From a candidate division WOR-3 bacterium (lineage in GTDB: Bacteria > Hydrothermota > Hydrothermia > Hydrothermales > JAJRUZ01): a stretch of 46,837 nucleotides of DNA. Location of the stretch: assembly GCA_039803925.1 (NCBI GenBank), contig JBDRZL010000017.1:1-46837 (forward strand), in the 5' to 3' direction. Within the stretch, counting starts at the first letter, position 1. Each line of letters begins with the position of its first letter. Of the stretch, positions 16,564 through 25,988 are shown piece after piece. A model generated the notes under the pieces. That model did no database searches, was not told where the DNA came from, and saw only the letters and a list, made by a program, of their open reading frames with translations. Made by a program: the position numbers and the translations under genes.

Positions 16564-17806
16564 TTAAAACATTATCAAAAACATTTCCATAAACAGGAAA
16601 ATTCTTTGTCAATTCTTTTACCTTTTCTCTTATTTTCTTTGCTTTTTCTTCACTTTTAGAACTTATCACCTCATAAATCCAGTCGGCAATCAATTCCATC
16701 TCCTTTTCCCTCATTCCCCTTGTTGTAACACATGGTGAACCAATTCTTATACCACTTGTAACTGTTGGAGGTTTTTCATCAAAGGGTATTGTATTTTTAT
16801 TAACAACAATACCTGCAATATTTAAAAGGTCCTCTGCCTCTTTTCCTGTAATTCCAAGTGGTCTTAAATCAATCAAGGATAAATGAGTATCAGTTCCATC
16901 TGAAACAATCCTTAAACCTCTTTCCTTTAAAGAAAAAGCAAGTTTTTTTGAATTTTCTAATACATTTTTTATGTATTCTCTGAATTCAGGTGTGCTTGCC
17001 TCCTTAAAACATACAGCTTTTGCTGCTATTACATGCTCAAGCGGACCTCCCTGTGTTCCAGGAAAAACTGCCTTATCAATTTTTTCTGCAAGTTCTTTTG
17101 TTGAAAGTATAAAACCACCTCTTGGTCCCCTTAAAGTTTTGTGAGTTGTCCCTGTTACTACATGGGCATAGGGAAAGGGATTTTCATGAAATCCTGCTGC
17201 TATTAAACCTGTAATATGGGCTATATCAGCAAGCATATATGCTCCAACTTCATCTGCAATTTCTCTAAAGGTTTTAAAATCAATTTTTCTTGGATAAGCC
17301 GAATACCCACATACAATAATTTTAGGTTTCTCTCTTTTTGCTAAATCTCTAACCTCATCAAAATCAATTGTTTCAGTATCCTTTCTCACACCATACTGGA
17401 TAACCCTGTAATATTTTCCTGCCGCATTCACCTTATGTCCGTGAGATAAATGCCCCCCATGAGGAAGTTTCATTGATAAAATTTTATCTCCGGTATTCAA
17501 AAGGGCAAGATATACTGCCAAATTAGCCTGAGTTCCTGAATGAGGTTGAACATTTGCATGTTCTGCATTAAAAAGCTTTTTTAATCTATCAATAGCAATT
17601 TGTTCAATCTCATCAACAACTTCACATCCCCCATAATACCTTTTAAAAGGATAACCCTCTGCATACTTATTTGAAAGTGGAGTTCCCATTACTCTCAAAA
17701 CATTGTAAGAGGCATAATTTTCCGAAGCAATAAGGATTATATTTTCTTCCTGCCTTCTTATTTCCCTTTTTATAAGTTCGTATATTTCTCTATCGTAAAT
17801 TTTCAT
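16556..17806 (-). CDS. glyA: Serine hydroxymethyltransferase
   Basis: 416 aa from the chosen ATG. It interconverts serine plus tetrahydrofolate with glycine plus methylene-tetrahydrofolate. Visible marks are [13 protein letters not shown] at the N-terminus, [21 protein letters not shown] and the PLP-lysine segment [16 protein letters not shown] choose MKIYDRE at 17806 over a TTG six codons upstream because alignment begins there and a TATAAT box lies 6 nt before it, fitting leaderless transcription. First gene of a glyA-lptE-rlmD run. Confidence 0.96.
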   Translation of the reverse strand: MKIYDREIYELIKREIRRQEENIILIASENYASYNVLRVMGTPLSNKYAEGYPFKRYYGGCEVVDEIEQIAIDRLKKLFNAEHANVQPHSGTQANLAVYLALLNTGDKILSMKLPHGGHLSHGHKVNAAGKYYRVIQYGVRKDTETIDFDEVRDLAKREKPKIIVCGYSAYPRKIDFKTFREIADEVGAYMLADIAHITGLIAAGFHENPFPYAHVVTGTTHKTLRGPRGGFILSTKELAEKIDKAVFPGTQGGPLEHVIAAKAVCFKEASTPEFREYIKNVLENSKKLAFSLKERGLRIVSDGTDTHLSLIDLRPLGITGKEAEDLLNIAGIVVNKNTIPFDEKPPTVTSGIRIGSPCVTTRGMREKEMELIADWIYEVISSKSEEKAKKIREKVKELTKNFPVYGNVFDNVLSE

Positions 17807-17812
17807 AAATCT

Positions 17813-17818
17813 ATTATA
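17813..17818 (-). promoter_or_regulatory. -10 box TATAAT for a leaderless glyA transcript
   Basis: TATAAT on the minus strand, 6 nt before the glyA ATG. It supports the start at 17806 rather than 17824. Confidence 0.5.
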
Positions 17819-17869
17819 AAGCAATAAATAAATGAAAATCCCATTTGAACTTTCTTAAAATCAATAAAA

Positions 17870-19246
17870 ATGAAAGAAATCCTAATATATTCAATACCAC
17901 TCTTGGGTGCAATAACTTTATTTTTTCTAAAAGAGGAAAAAAGAGATTTAATTTTTAATCTTTCTCTTCTTTTTTCAATTATACCCCTTCTATTTTCTGG
18001 ATTTTATTTATTTTATTTTTTCAAAAACCCCTTAAAAGAATTTTATTTAATTGAATTTAAAATTTCATTTCTTGATCTTGTCTTTAAAATAGATTCCTTT
18101 TCTTCATTTTTAATTTTTTTAAACAACCTCTTATTTTCTTTATCAATATATTTTTCTAAGGGAGATATTTTATTCAGAATAAAAGAACTAAATGTATGGC
18201 TTTTGTTTACCCAAACATCTTTAAACTTTCTTTTTTCCTCAGATTCTCTTTTACCCTTTTTTATTTTCTGGGAATTTTCAATAATTCCCTTTTACTTTTT
18301 AATTGGAATATGGGGAGGAGAAAGAAAAAAAATCGCAAATCTAAAATTTGTATTTTATACTCTTTTATCAGGTGCATTTCTTTTAACAGGTATAATTGGA
18401 GTTAAACTTAAATTCTTTGATTCTAAAAGCAGTATAGGTTTCCTTTTATTTTTAATAAGTTTTTCAATTAAAATTCCTTTATTCCCCTTTCATACATGGT
18501 TACCGGATGCCCATACTGAAGCACCTACTGCTGGAAGTGTTATATTAGCGGGAGTTCTTCTTAAAATGGGAACATGGGGATTTTATAAATTTTTAATTCC
18601 ACTTTTCCCTCATGCCTTTTTAAACTTTAAAAATATCATTATTTTTCTTTCAATTTTTTCAATATTTTATGGAGCTTTAATGAGTTTCACCCAGGAAGAT
18701 TTAAAAAGACTTGTCGCTTATTCAAGTGTCTCTCATATGGGATTTGTTATATTGGGATTATCAATGCAAAATGTTTCAGGAATTCAGGGAGCTTTTTTAC
18801 AGATGTTTAATCACGGAATTGTAACAGGTGCACTCTTTATTCTTGTTGGAATTTTATATAAAAGAACTTATACAAGAAAACTTTCTGATTTTGGTGGAAT
18901 TTCAAAAACTATCCCTCTTTTCTCCTTTTATTTTGTTTTATTTTTCCTTTCCACAATTGGATTACCCGGAACATCAAACTTTGTTGGTGAATTTCTTCTT
19001 ATCTATTCTTCCTTTAAAAATAATTTAGCTTATGGAATAATCCTTGCCTTTGCTCCCTTTTTCTCTGCCCTTTATGCATTAAAGGCAGTAAAAAAAACCT
19101 TATGGGGAAAAATAAAAAAAGAAGAATTAAAACATCTTCCTGATCTTGACTTAAAGGAAAGGAAAATACTTTTACTTTTAACAATTTTTGTATTTTTATT
19201 AGGTATTATTCCTTCACCTTTTCTTTATATACTTCATAGATGGTAA
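17870..19246 (+). CDS. nuoM: NADH-quinone oxidoreductase subunit M
   Basis: 458 aa, about 13 membrane helices. It is a proton-pumping antiporter-like subunit of complex I. The family signature FHTWLPDAHTEAPTAGSVILAGVLLKMGTWG is present around residues 205-235, including the conserved Glu of the FWEFSIIPF segment near 135 and LKRLVAYSSVSHMG. It overlaps nuoN by 7 nt. The other Nuo subunits are not here: upstream is the divergent glyA gene and downstream is cell-envelope biosynthesis. So the complex must be encoded in split loci, or this pair serves a related complex. No Shine-Dalgarno; TAAAAT at 17856-17861 may be the -10. Confidence 0.92.
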   Translation: MKEILIYSIPLLGAITLFFLKEEKRDLIFNLSLLFSIIPLLFSGFYLFYFFKNPLKEFYLIEFKISFLDLVFKIDSFSSFLIFLNNLLFSLSIYFSKGDILFRIKELNVWLLFTQTSLNFLFSSDSLLPFFIFWEFSIIPFYFLIGIWGGERKKIANLKFVFYTLLSGAFLLTGIIGVKLKFFDSKSSIGFLLFLISFSIKIPLFPFHTWLPDAHTEAPTAGSVILAGVLLKMGTWGFYKFLIPLFPHAFLNFKNIIIFLSIFSIFYGALMSFTQEDLKRLVAYSSVSHMGFVILGLSMQNVSGIQGAFLQMFNHGIVTGALFILVGILYKRTYTRKLSDFGGISKTIPLFSFYFVLFFLSTIGLPGTSNFVGEFLLIYSSFKNNLAYGIILAFAPFFSALYALKAVKKTLWGKIKKEELKHLPDLDLKERKILLLLTIFVFLLGIIPSPFLYILHRW

Positions 19247-20547
19247 AGGAAATAATTTTAAATTATTCGCAGGAAATACTCTTAACTACATTTTTAATCA
19301 TCAATATTTTTTACATGATTTCATTTAATAAAAAAGGTTATCATGTTTTTCTGATATTTTCCTATTTTTCTCTTATATTAACAAACTTTATTTTGAAATC
19401 AGAAGGCTTCTTATATCTCTTTGACATTGGAACCTTTTTAATTCTTTACCCCTTTTATTTAACTCAAAATAAAGAAGAATTCTCTATTTCCAATTTCTTT
19501 ATTTATGCCCATTTACTTTCCCTTCATCTTATTTTAAAAACTGAAAGTTTAATAATTTTCTTCATTTCCCTTGAACTTTTGTCCTTTGTATTTTACATTC
19601 TAATCGGGCTTGAATCAAAAAAATTTAAAGACCTTTCACCCCTTATAAGATATTTTGTTATTGGTTCCCTATCTTCTCTTTTTTTACTTTTTTCCCTCAT
19701 ATTGCTCTATACCAAAACTCAAACTCTTTCCTATAAAGCCTTTACCCTCTTTGAAAAAAATGACAAGCTTTATCTTCTTTCCTTTCAGCTTTTTATATTT
19801 TCTCTTGGTTTTAAGATTCTTTTTATTCCCTTTCAATTTTTTATGCCAGATGTTTTTGAAAAAATAAGCATTCCTTATTTGACTTTAATTTCCTTAACTC
19901 CAAAGGCAGGTATCCTTATTTTCCTTTACAAAATAAAATTTTATCTTCCTGAAATAACATTTCCTCTCTCTTTTTTCGCTATTATAACAATACTTCTTTC
20001 TAATTTAGCTGGAATTTACGAAAATAGAATTAAAAGAGTTTTAGCCTATTCATCAATTTCTCACTCTGCCTTTTTGCTTTTTTCCATACTACTTCCTGAT
20101 CCTGCCTCTAAAAATGTTTTACTTTACTACCTTATAATTTATTTTATAATGAAAGGTGGAATCTTAATCTCTTTAACATATTTTATTCAAGGAAAAGAAG
20201 ATATAGAATTTGAAAAATTCAAGGGATTATTTTTCACAGATAAAATAATTTCAATTTCAATTTTTTTATTTATCATATCCCTTTCCTCCTTTCCACCCTC
20301 AGGAGGTTTTTTTGCAAAATTTTATCTTCTATATGAACTTTTCAAAACAGGATATAAAAAGGAAGTTTTAATTCTTATTCTTTTAACAATACTATCTTTT
20401 GGTTACTATATAAAATTTTTAAATTACTTCTTTCTTGAACCAGGAAAATTAAGAGAAAAAAATTATTCTAAATTTTTCGAATTTTTTACACTTTCTTTAT
20501 CAGTTATTTCCCTTTTTGGCTTTATTTTCATTAAATTTTTTATATGA
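19240..20547 (+). CDS. nuoN: NADH-quinone oxidoreductase subunit N
   Basis: 435 aa, about 12-14 membrane helices. Conserved segments include ELLSFVFYILIGL, FQFFMPDVFEKISIPYLTLISLTPKAG and IKRVLAYSSISHSAFLLF, matching NuoN rather than NuoL because there is no long C-terminal lateral helix. It is slightly shorter than typical NuoN. The ATG lies inside the end of nuoM (7-nt overlap) and the stop overlaps the adenylyltransferase gene (ATGA), so translation is coupled across the run. Confidence 0.88.
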   Translation: MVKEIILNYSQEILLTTFLIINIFYMISFNKKGYHVFLIFSYFSLILTNFILKSEGFLYLFDIGTFLILYPFYLTQNKEEFSISNFFIYAHLLSLHLILKTESLIIFFISLELLSFVFYILIGLESKKFKDLSPLIRYFVIGSLSSLFLLFSLILLYTKTQTLSYKAFTLFEKNDKLYLLSFQLFIFSLGFKILFIPFQFFMPDVFEKISIPYLTLISLTPKAGILIFLYKIKFYLPEITFPLSFFAIITILLSNLAGIYENRIKRVLAYSSISHSAFLLFSILLPDPASKNVLLYYLIIYFIMKGGILISLTYFIQGKEDIEFEKFKGLFFTDKIISISIFLFIISLSSFPPSGGFFAKFYLLYELFKTGYKKEVLILILLTILSFGYYIKFLNYFFLEPGKLREKNYSKFFEFFTLSLSVISLFGFIFIKFFI

Positions 20548-21020
20548 TAGTTGAATTAAAAAATCTTAAAAAAATCCTAAAAAAATTTAAAAAAGAAGGA
20601 AAAAAAATTGTTTTTACCAATGGATGCTTTGATATTATACATTTTGGACATATAGAGATTTTAAGAAAGGCAAAGAAAAAAGGTGATATACTTATAGTGG
20701 GTTTAAATTCAGATAGATCAATTAAAAAAATTAAGGGAAATAAAAGACCTATAATTAATGAAAGGGATAGAGCAAAAATTCTTGACTCAATTAAATATGT
20801 AGATTATGTGATTTTATTTGATGAAAAAACTCCATATAGATTAATAAGAGAAATAAAACCGGATGTTCTTGTTAAAGGTGCTGATTATAAATTAGAAGAA
20901 GTTGTGGGAAGTGATATAGTTTTAAAAAATAAAGGAGAAGTTTATCTTGTTAAGCTTTTAAAGGGAAGAAGCACAAGTAAAATTATAGAAAAGATAATAA
21001 AAAAATATGGAAAAAATTGA
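20544..21020 (+). CDS. rfaE2: D-glycero-beta-D-manno-heptose-1-phosphate adenylyltransferase
   Basis: 158 aa, the stand-alone C-terminal half of bifunctional HldE. The nucleotidyltransferase motif FTNGCFDIIHFGHIEIL with HxGH (HFGH) lies near residues 20-36, then GLNSDRSIKKIKG, VKGADYKLE and GRSTSKIIEKI. It makes ADP-heptose for the lipopolysaccharide inner core. The heptose kinase domain is absent here and must be encoded elsewhere. It overlaps nuoN by 4 nt and the helicase gene by 14 nt. Confidence 0.93.
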   Translation: MIVELKNLKKILKKFKKEGKKIVFTNGCFDIIHFGHIEILRKAKKKGDILIVGLNSDRSIKKIKGNKRPIINERDRAKILDSIKYVDYVILFDEKTPYRLIREIKPDVLVKGADYKLEEVVGSDIVLKNKGEVYLVKLLKGRSTSKIIEKIIKKYGKN

Positions 21021-23055
21021 TTTTAAAAAATTTTTAAATGAGGAACAGATTAAAGCTTGCTTCCATGAAAAAGGTCCTGCCCTTGTTCTTTCAGGTGCAG
21101 GAACAGGAAAAACAAGAGTTTTAACTTACAGAATCTGTTATTTAATTATTAATAATGTTCCATCTGACAGAATTCTCGCTTTAACCTTTACAAATAAGGC
21201 TGCTGACGAGATGAAGGAAAGAATTAAAAATTTAATAAAGGATGAGGCAAAAAAACTATGGATGGGAACCTTTCATTCTCTTGGATACAGGATATTAAGG
21301 GAATGGGGAAAAATTATAGATATTCCTGAGAATTTCACTGTTTATGACAGAGAGGATAGTAAAAGAATTTTAAAGGATATAGTGGGAGAAGGTGAAAGCC
21401 TATCTATGTGGGTTGAAAATATTTCAAAAATAAGAAATGGTCTTAAAACTCCTGACACATATGAAAAAGAAATAGCTCAAAAATATATAGAATCATTAAG
21501 AAAAAATAAAGCACTTGATTTTGATGACCTTTTACTTTTACTTATAGAACTTTTTAAAAGGGATAAAAATGTTAGAAATTATTATCAGGAAAAGTTTTTA
21601 CATATCCTTGTTGATGAATATCAGGATACATCTTTTATTCAATATAAAATATTGAAAATTTTATCAAAAAAACATAGAAATTTATTTGTAGTAGGTGATG
21701 AAGATCAATCAATCTATGCCTTTAGGGGTGCAAGGGTTGAAAATGTATTTGATATTATTAAGGACTTCCCTGATATTAAAATATACCGTCTTGAAAGAAA
21801 TTACCGTTCCCACGAAATCCTTTTAAAAGCAGCAAATTATCTTATAAGTCATAATAAAGGTAGAATAGGTAAAAATTTATGGACAGATGTTAAAGAAGGT
21901 GAAAAAATAAAAATCCTTGAAACAAAAGATGAAAGGGAAGAAGCTGAAAAAGTTTATGAAATTATAAAAGATAAAAATCCTTCAGATGTTCTTATACTTT
22001 ACAGAACAAATGCCCAATCAAGACCTTTAGAGGAAATTTTTAACTTAAAGAAAGTTCCCTATCAGGTTGTTGGAGCTTTAAAATTCTTTGAAAGAAGAGA
22101 AATTAAAGATTTTATTTCATACTTAAAATTTATAGTTAACCCATACGATTATGTTAGTTTTGAAAGACTTATTGAGTCCCCGAGAAGGGGAATAGGGGAA
22201 GTAACTCAGAAAAAATTAAAAAAAATTGCAGAAAAAAAAGAAATATCAATTCTTGATGCAATGAAAGAAGGGGAATTTTTAAAAAGTCTATCAACAAATT
22301 TAAAAAAAGAAATCAAAAAACTTACAGAACTTTTTGATTATATAAGATTTAATTTAGAAAATTTAACCTGTCTTGAAATTGCTGAGAAAATTTATGAAGA
22401 GGTTGAATTTATAAAACATTTAAAAAAAATTTCAACGGATAATTTAAACTTTGAATCAAGATATGAAAACTTAATGGAACTTTTTGCTTCAATGAGAGAA
22501 TTTGTATTAAAAGAAGAAAAACCCTCACTAACAAATTATCTTCAAAATGTTGTTTTAAGAATTGATGAAGAAAATATAGAAAAAGATATCTTCACTTTGA
22601 TGACAGTTCATAATGCCAAGGGACTTGAAGCTGAAACTGTAATTATTACAGGTCTTGAAGAAGGTCTTTTCCCTCACTTTTTATCCCTTGAAAATGACAG
22701 AGAAATAGAAGAGGAAAGGAGATTATTTTATGTTGCACTGACCAGAGCAAAAAAAGAAGTTTATCTTTTATATTCAAGGGAGAGATGGAGAAAGGGAACA
22801 AGAGAAACCCTTCCCTCAAGGTTTTTGTACGAACTCCCAGAAAGCTGTTTGGAATGGGTTAAAAAAGAAGAATTTATAAAGAAAGAGGAAAAAATTTTAA
22901 AAAGGGGAGATAGAGTCTATCATCCTTTCTGGGGTGAAGGAATTGTTCTTGACTTAGGAGATGGAAAAGCAAAAATTAATTTTTTTAGAAGAGGAGTTAT
23001 AACTCTTGTTTTAAGGAAAGTTCAGGGACTTAAAAAATTATATCTTGATGAATAA
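21007..23055 (+). CDS. UvrD/PcrA-type 3'-5' DNA helicase
   Basis: 682 aa, typical of superfamily 1A. Motifs in order: Walker A SGAGTGKT (29-36), LTFTNKAADEM, GTFHSLGYRILRE, VDEYQDTS, GDEDQSIYAFRGA, RNYRS, MTVHNAKGLE and YVALTRAKKEVYL. The C-terminus (RGDRVYHPFWGEGIVLDLGDG) is the Tudor-like PcrA tail that contacts RNA polymerase in other bacteria. It acts in nucleotide excision repair, mismatch repair and clearing of replication conflicts. It overlaps both neighbours by a few bases. Confidence 0.95.
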   Translation: MEKIDFKKFLNEEQIKACFHEKGPALVLSGAGTGKTRVLTYRICYLIINNVPSDRILALTFTNKAADEMKERIKNLIKDEAKKLWMGTFHSLGYRILREWGKIIDIPENFTVYDREDSKRILKDIVGEGESLSMWVENISKIRNGLKTPDTYEKEIAQKYIESLRKNKALDFDDLLLLLIELFKRDKNVRNYYQEKFLHILVDEYQDTSFIQYKILKILSKKHRNLFVVGDEDQSIYAFRGARVENVFDIIKDFPDIKIYRLERNYRSHEILLKAANYLISHNKGRIGKNLWTDVKEGEKIKILETKDEREEAEKVYEIIKDKNPSDVLILYRTNAQSRPLEEIFNLKKVPYQVVGALKFFERREIKDFISYLKFIVNPYDYVSFERLIESPRRGIGEVTQKKLKKIAEKKEISILDAMKEGEFLKSLSTNLKKEIKKLTELFDYIRFNLENLTCLEIAEKIYEEVEFIKHLKKISTDNLNFESRYENLMELFASMREFVLKEEKPSLTNYLQNVVLRIDEENIEKDIFTLMTVHNAKGLEAETVIITGLEEGLFPHFLSLENDREIEEERRLFYVALTRAKKEVYLLYSRERWRKGTRETLPSRFLYELPESCLEWVKKEEFIKKEEKILKRGDRVYHPFWGEGIVLDLGDGKAKINFFRRGVITLVLRKVQGLKKLYLDE

Positions 23056-24145
23056 AAAAATTGTAAAATTTGTGATAATTGAAAATTTAATTTTCATAAT
23101 ACTTTTTACATTTTCACTAATTATCCTTTATATTGTTATTGATTTCTTTGAAAACATTGATAAGTTTTTAAAGGGATTTTCGCCCTATAAAATTCTTCTT
23201 TATTATTTTTTTCAGACACCTTACCTTACAGTTTTACTTTTACCTGTTGCATCCCTTCTTGCACCCTTTTTTACCATCGGGAGAATGGCAAGGGATTTTG
23301 AACTTATTGCATTAAAAACTGGTGGAATAAATTTAAAAAAATTTTTTCTTCCCCTTTTATTTTTTGGAATTATTCTTTCTTTAATCTCCTTTATTATTAA
23401 TGAGACAATAGAGCCGGTTTTTATGAGAAAAGCAATGAGCATAAAATACAAGGAAATTGAAAAAAGACCTGCACCTTGGGAAAGAATTTTTGAAACAGAT
23501 TTTAATTTTATAGAAAAAAAAGGAAATTTAGATAGATTTTTTCACTTTGGATTAATTGATTCAAGAAGAAAAGAAGGTGAAGATATTTATATCACTGAAA
23601 TGGAAAAAAGTAAAACAAAAAGATTTATATATGCAAAAAGGGGAGAATTTAAAAATGAAGGATGGAAGCTCTATGATGGAATTTTATATGAATATAGCTC
23701 TGACGGTGAGAGTGTTTTAAATTTTGAAAACTTTAAGGAAAAACCTTTTTATGAAATAAGGGTTTCTCCCTTACAAATGTTATCTTTAAGAAAATCCCTT
23801 GAAGAGATGAATGTTTTTGAAATAAAAAAATTGTTGAATACTCTAAAGAATGCAGGACTTGATTATAAAAAGGAAGAAGTTGAATTCTTTATTCATTTTT
23901 CCTTCCCCTTTTCAATTTTCATAACACTTTTGCTCTCAATTTCCCTTGCTTCAAGAACAAGGCAGAAAGGTAAAGCTTTTGTATTAACTCTTGCTACCAC
24001 TTTATCCTTTATTTACTGGGGAATGCTTGAAATATCAAGGGCAATGGGGCACGCATATATTTTATCACCTTTTCTTTCAGCTTGGTTACCAAATATTATA
24101 TTTTTAATTCCTGCAATAATTTTCTTTTTAATAATACCTCTCTAA
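23048..24145 (+). CDS. LptF/LptG-family permease
   Basis: 365 aa from the ATG at 23048, which overlaps the helicase stop by 8 nt (a TTG one codon earlier is less likely). Two N-terminal helices (about 10-30 and 45-90), a third near 100-118, a large periplasmic beta-jellyroll (about 120-275) and three C-terminal helices fit the LptF/LptG permease of the LptB2FG lipopolysaccharide extractor. The segment LPVASLLAPFFTIGRMARDFELIALKT is characteristic. Only one permease gene is present here, so its partner lies elsewhere. Sequence alone does not tell F from G. Confidence 0.88.
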   Translation: MNKKIVKFVIIENLIFIILFTFSLIILYIVIDFFENIDKFLKGFSPYKILLYYFFQTPYLTVLLLPVASLLAPFFTIGRMARDFELIALKTGGINLKKFFLPLLFFGIILSLISFIINETIEPVFMRKAMSIKYKEIEKRPAPWERIFETDFNFIEKKGNLDRFFHFGLIDSRRKEGEDIYITEMEKSKTKRFIYAKRGEFKNEGWKLYDGILYEYSSDGESVLNFENFKEKPFYEIRVSPLQMLSLRKSLEEMNVFEIKKLLNTLKNAGLDYKKEEVEFFIHFSFPFSIFITLLLSISLASRTRQKGKAFVLTLATTLSFIYWGMLEISRAMGHAYILSPFLSAWLPNIIFLIPAIIFFLIIPL

Positions 24146-24147
24146 CT

Positions 24148-25281
24148 GTGTTAGATTTTGAAGGATTTTTTGAAAAATATAAAAAAATAAAAAATAAAAA
24201 AATTGGAATTTTAACCAATCACTCCTTCTGTAATAGAAACTTGGTAAATTTTTTAGATTTTCTCTTAGAGAAAAACTTTAATATAAAAGTTATTTTTTCG
24301 CCAGAACATGGATTTTTTGGAACCTTTCAGATGGAGGAAAAAGTTAATGATGATTATTATAAGAATATACCTGTAAAAAGTCTTTATGGTGATAAAATTG
24401 ATATAGATATAAAGGATTTAGATGATATAGAAATTTTAATTATAGCAATTCCTGACAATGGTTCAAGGTACTATACATATAAATGGACAGCCTTGAAGTT
24501 AATTGAAAAATTTGATAAAAAAATTATTATTTTTGATTACCCTAATCCTTTAAACGGAATTTCTATTGAAGGACCTTTAATAGAAAAAAATTATAAATCT
24601 TTTGTCGGACTTTACCCTATACCTGTTAGATTCGGTTTAACAATAGGAGAACTTTCTCTTTATATTAAAGGTGAATTTAAAATGGATAAAGATATTGAAA
24701 TTTTTAGAATAAAAAACTGGAAAAGAAAGTTATTTTTTGATGATACCTCTTTTCCATTTATAACAATGTCACCAAATATGATAGATTTTGAGACTTCTCT
24801 TTTATATCCAGGAATGTGTCTTTTAGAAGGAACGAATATATCAGAGGGAAGAGGAACTGCAAAACCCTTTAAGATTTTTGGAGCAGATTTTATTGACCCA
24901 TTTAATTTGTTTAAAAAGTTAGAAAAAATAGAAGGTGTTAGATTTAAACCGGTTTATTTCAGACCAATGTGGAATAAATACAAGGAAAAAATTTGTGGTG
25001 GATGTGAAATATACATAGAAAATAAAAGAAAATTAAAATCCTTTAAAATGGGACTTTTAATTATTAAAAGTATAATGGAGCTTTACCCTGAAAAATTTGA
25101 ATTTAAAAACCCTCCTTATGAATTTGAAAAGGAAAAAAAGCCCTTTGATATTCTTGTGGGGAATTCTTATGTAAGGGAAATGTTACAAAAAGGTGATGAA
25201 ATTGAAAAAATAGAAAAAAAATGGAAGAAAGATCTAAAGGAATTTGATGAAAAGAGGAGGAAATATTTTCTATATGATTGA
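24148..25281 (+). CDS. namZ: NamZ-like exo-beta-N-acetylmuramidase (DUF1343)
   Basis: About 377 aa. DUF1343 hallmarks are visible: GILTNHSF, VIFSPEHGFFGTFQ, SLYGD, PDNGSRYYTYKWTA, DYPNPLNG, SFVGLYPIPVRFGLTIGELS, TMSPNMIDFETSLLYPGMCLLEGTNISEGRGTAKPF. The Bacillus NamZ enzyme of this family releases MurNAc from non-reducing ends of peptidoglycan fragments. The open frame reaches back to 24082 inside the permease gene, but homology begins near the GTG at 24148, 2 nt after the permease stop, so I use that start. No signal peptide is visible, which suggests the substrate is handled inside the cell or that export is unusual. MurU- and AmgK-like genes follow directly. Confidence 0.85.
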   Translation: MLDFEGFFEKYKKIKNKKIGILTNHSFCNRNLVNFLDFLLEKNFNIKVIFSPEHGFFGTFQMEEKVNDDYYKNIPVKSLYGDKIDIDIKDLDDIEILIIAIPDNGSRYYTYKWTALKLIEKFDKKIIIFDYPNPLNGISIEGPLIEKNYKSFVGLYPIPVRFGLTIGELSLYIKGEFKMDKDIEIFRIKNWKRKLFFDDTSFPFITMSPNMIDFETSLLYPGMCLLEGTNISEGRGTAKPFKIFGADFIDPFNLFKKLEKIEGVRFKPVYFRPMWNKYKEKICGGCEIYIENKRKLKSFKMGLLIIKSIMELYPEKFEFKNPPYEFEKEKKPFDILVGNSYVREMLQKGDEIEKIEKKWKKDLKEFDEKRRKYFLYD

Positions 25282-25948
25282 AAGAGGAGTGGTTCTTTCA
25301 GCAGGTTATTCAAAAAGGTTAAGACCTTTGAGTTTTTTTATTCCAAAACCTCTTATAAAAATTAAAGGTAAACCTATTATTATTCATATTTTTGATAATC
25401 TTAAAAATTTAGGTGTAAAAAAAATTTATGTTAATCTTTATTATAAAAAAGATAAAATAGAAAAAATTATCAAAAATTCAGAATATAAAGATATAATTTT
25501 TATTTTTAAGGAAAAGGAACTTATGGGAACTGGTGGTGGAGTAAAAAATTTTGAAAAATATATTGAAGGTAATTTTATATTACATAACTGTGATATTTAT
25601 CATAAACTTGATTTAAATGAATTTGTTGATTTCCATTTTAAAAATTCTAAAATTGGAACTTTACTTCTTACTTTTATGGAAACAAAAAGTGAAGTAGTTT
25701 TAGAAGGAAATTTAGTAAAAGATATTAAGATTCATAAAAGAAAAAATAAATTTTTAACCTATGCGGGAATTTCAATTTTTAAAAAGGAAATTTTCAGATT
25801 TATACCTGAAGGTAAAAGTGATTTACTTGATGTTTTTTTTGAATTGATAAAATATAAGGAACTTGCGGGATTTAAAGTGAAAGAAGGTCTTATTTTTGAC
25901 ATAGGTAGTTTTAAAACTCTTTTTAATTTATATTTAAGGAATTATTAA
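25274..25948 (+). CDS. murU: Sugar-1-phosphate nucleotidyltransferase, MurU-like
   Basis: 224 aa from the ATG at 25274, which overlaps the NamZ-like gene by 8 nt. The N-terminal nucleotide site is degenerate, AGYSKRLRPLS instead of AGxGTRLRPLT, followed by PKPLIKIKGKPII; NCDIY provides the metal Asp, and FDIGSFKTL closes the site. The short, single-domain form and the AmgK-like kinase next door point to MurNAc-1-phosphate uridylyltransferase (MurU) rather than mannose-1-phosphate guanylyltransferase. The substrate is inferred from context. Confidence 0.75.
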   Translation: MIERGVVLSAGYSKRLRPLSFFIPKPLIKIKGKPIIIHIFDNLKNLGVKKIYVNLYYKKDKIEKIIKNSEYKDIIFIFKEKELMGTGGGVKNFEKYIEGNFILHNCDIYHKLDLNEFVDFHFKNSKIGTLLLTFMETKSEVVLEGNLVKDIKIHKRKNKFLTYAGISIFKKEIFRFIPEGKSDLLDVFFELIKYKELAGFKVKEGLIFDIGSFKTLFNLYLRNY

Positions 25949-25988
25949 AAAAATAAAGATTTTAAGTGGTGGCTCTGACAGAATTTTT

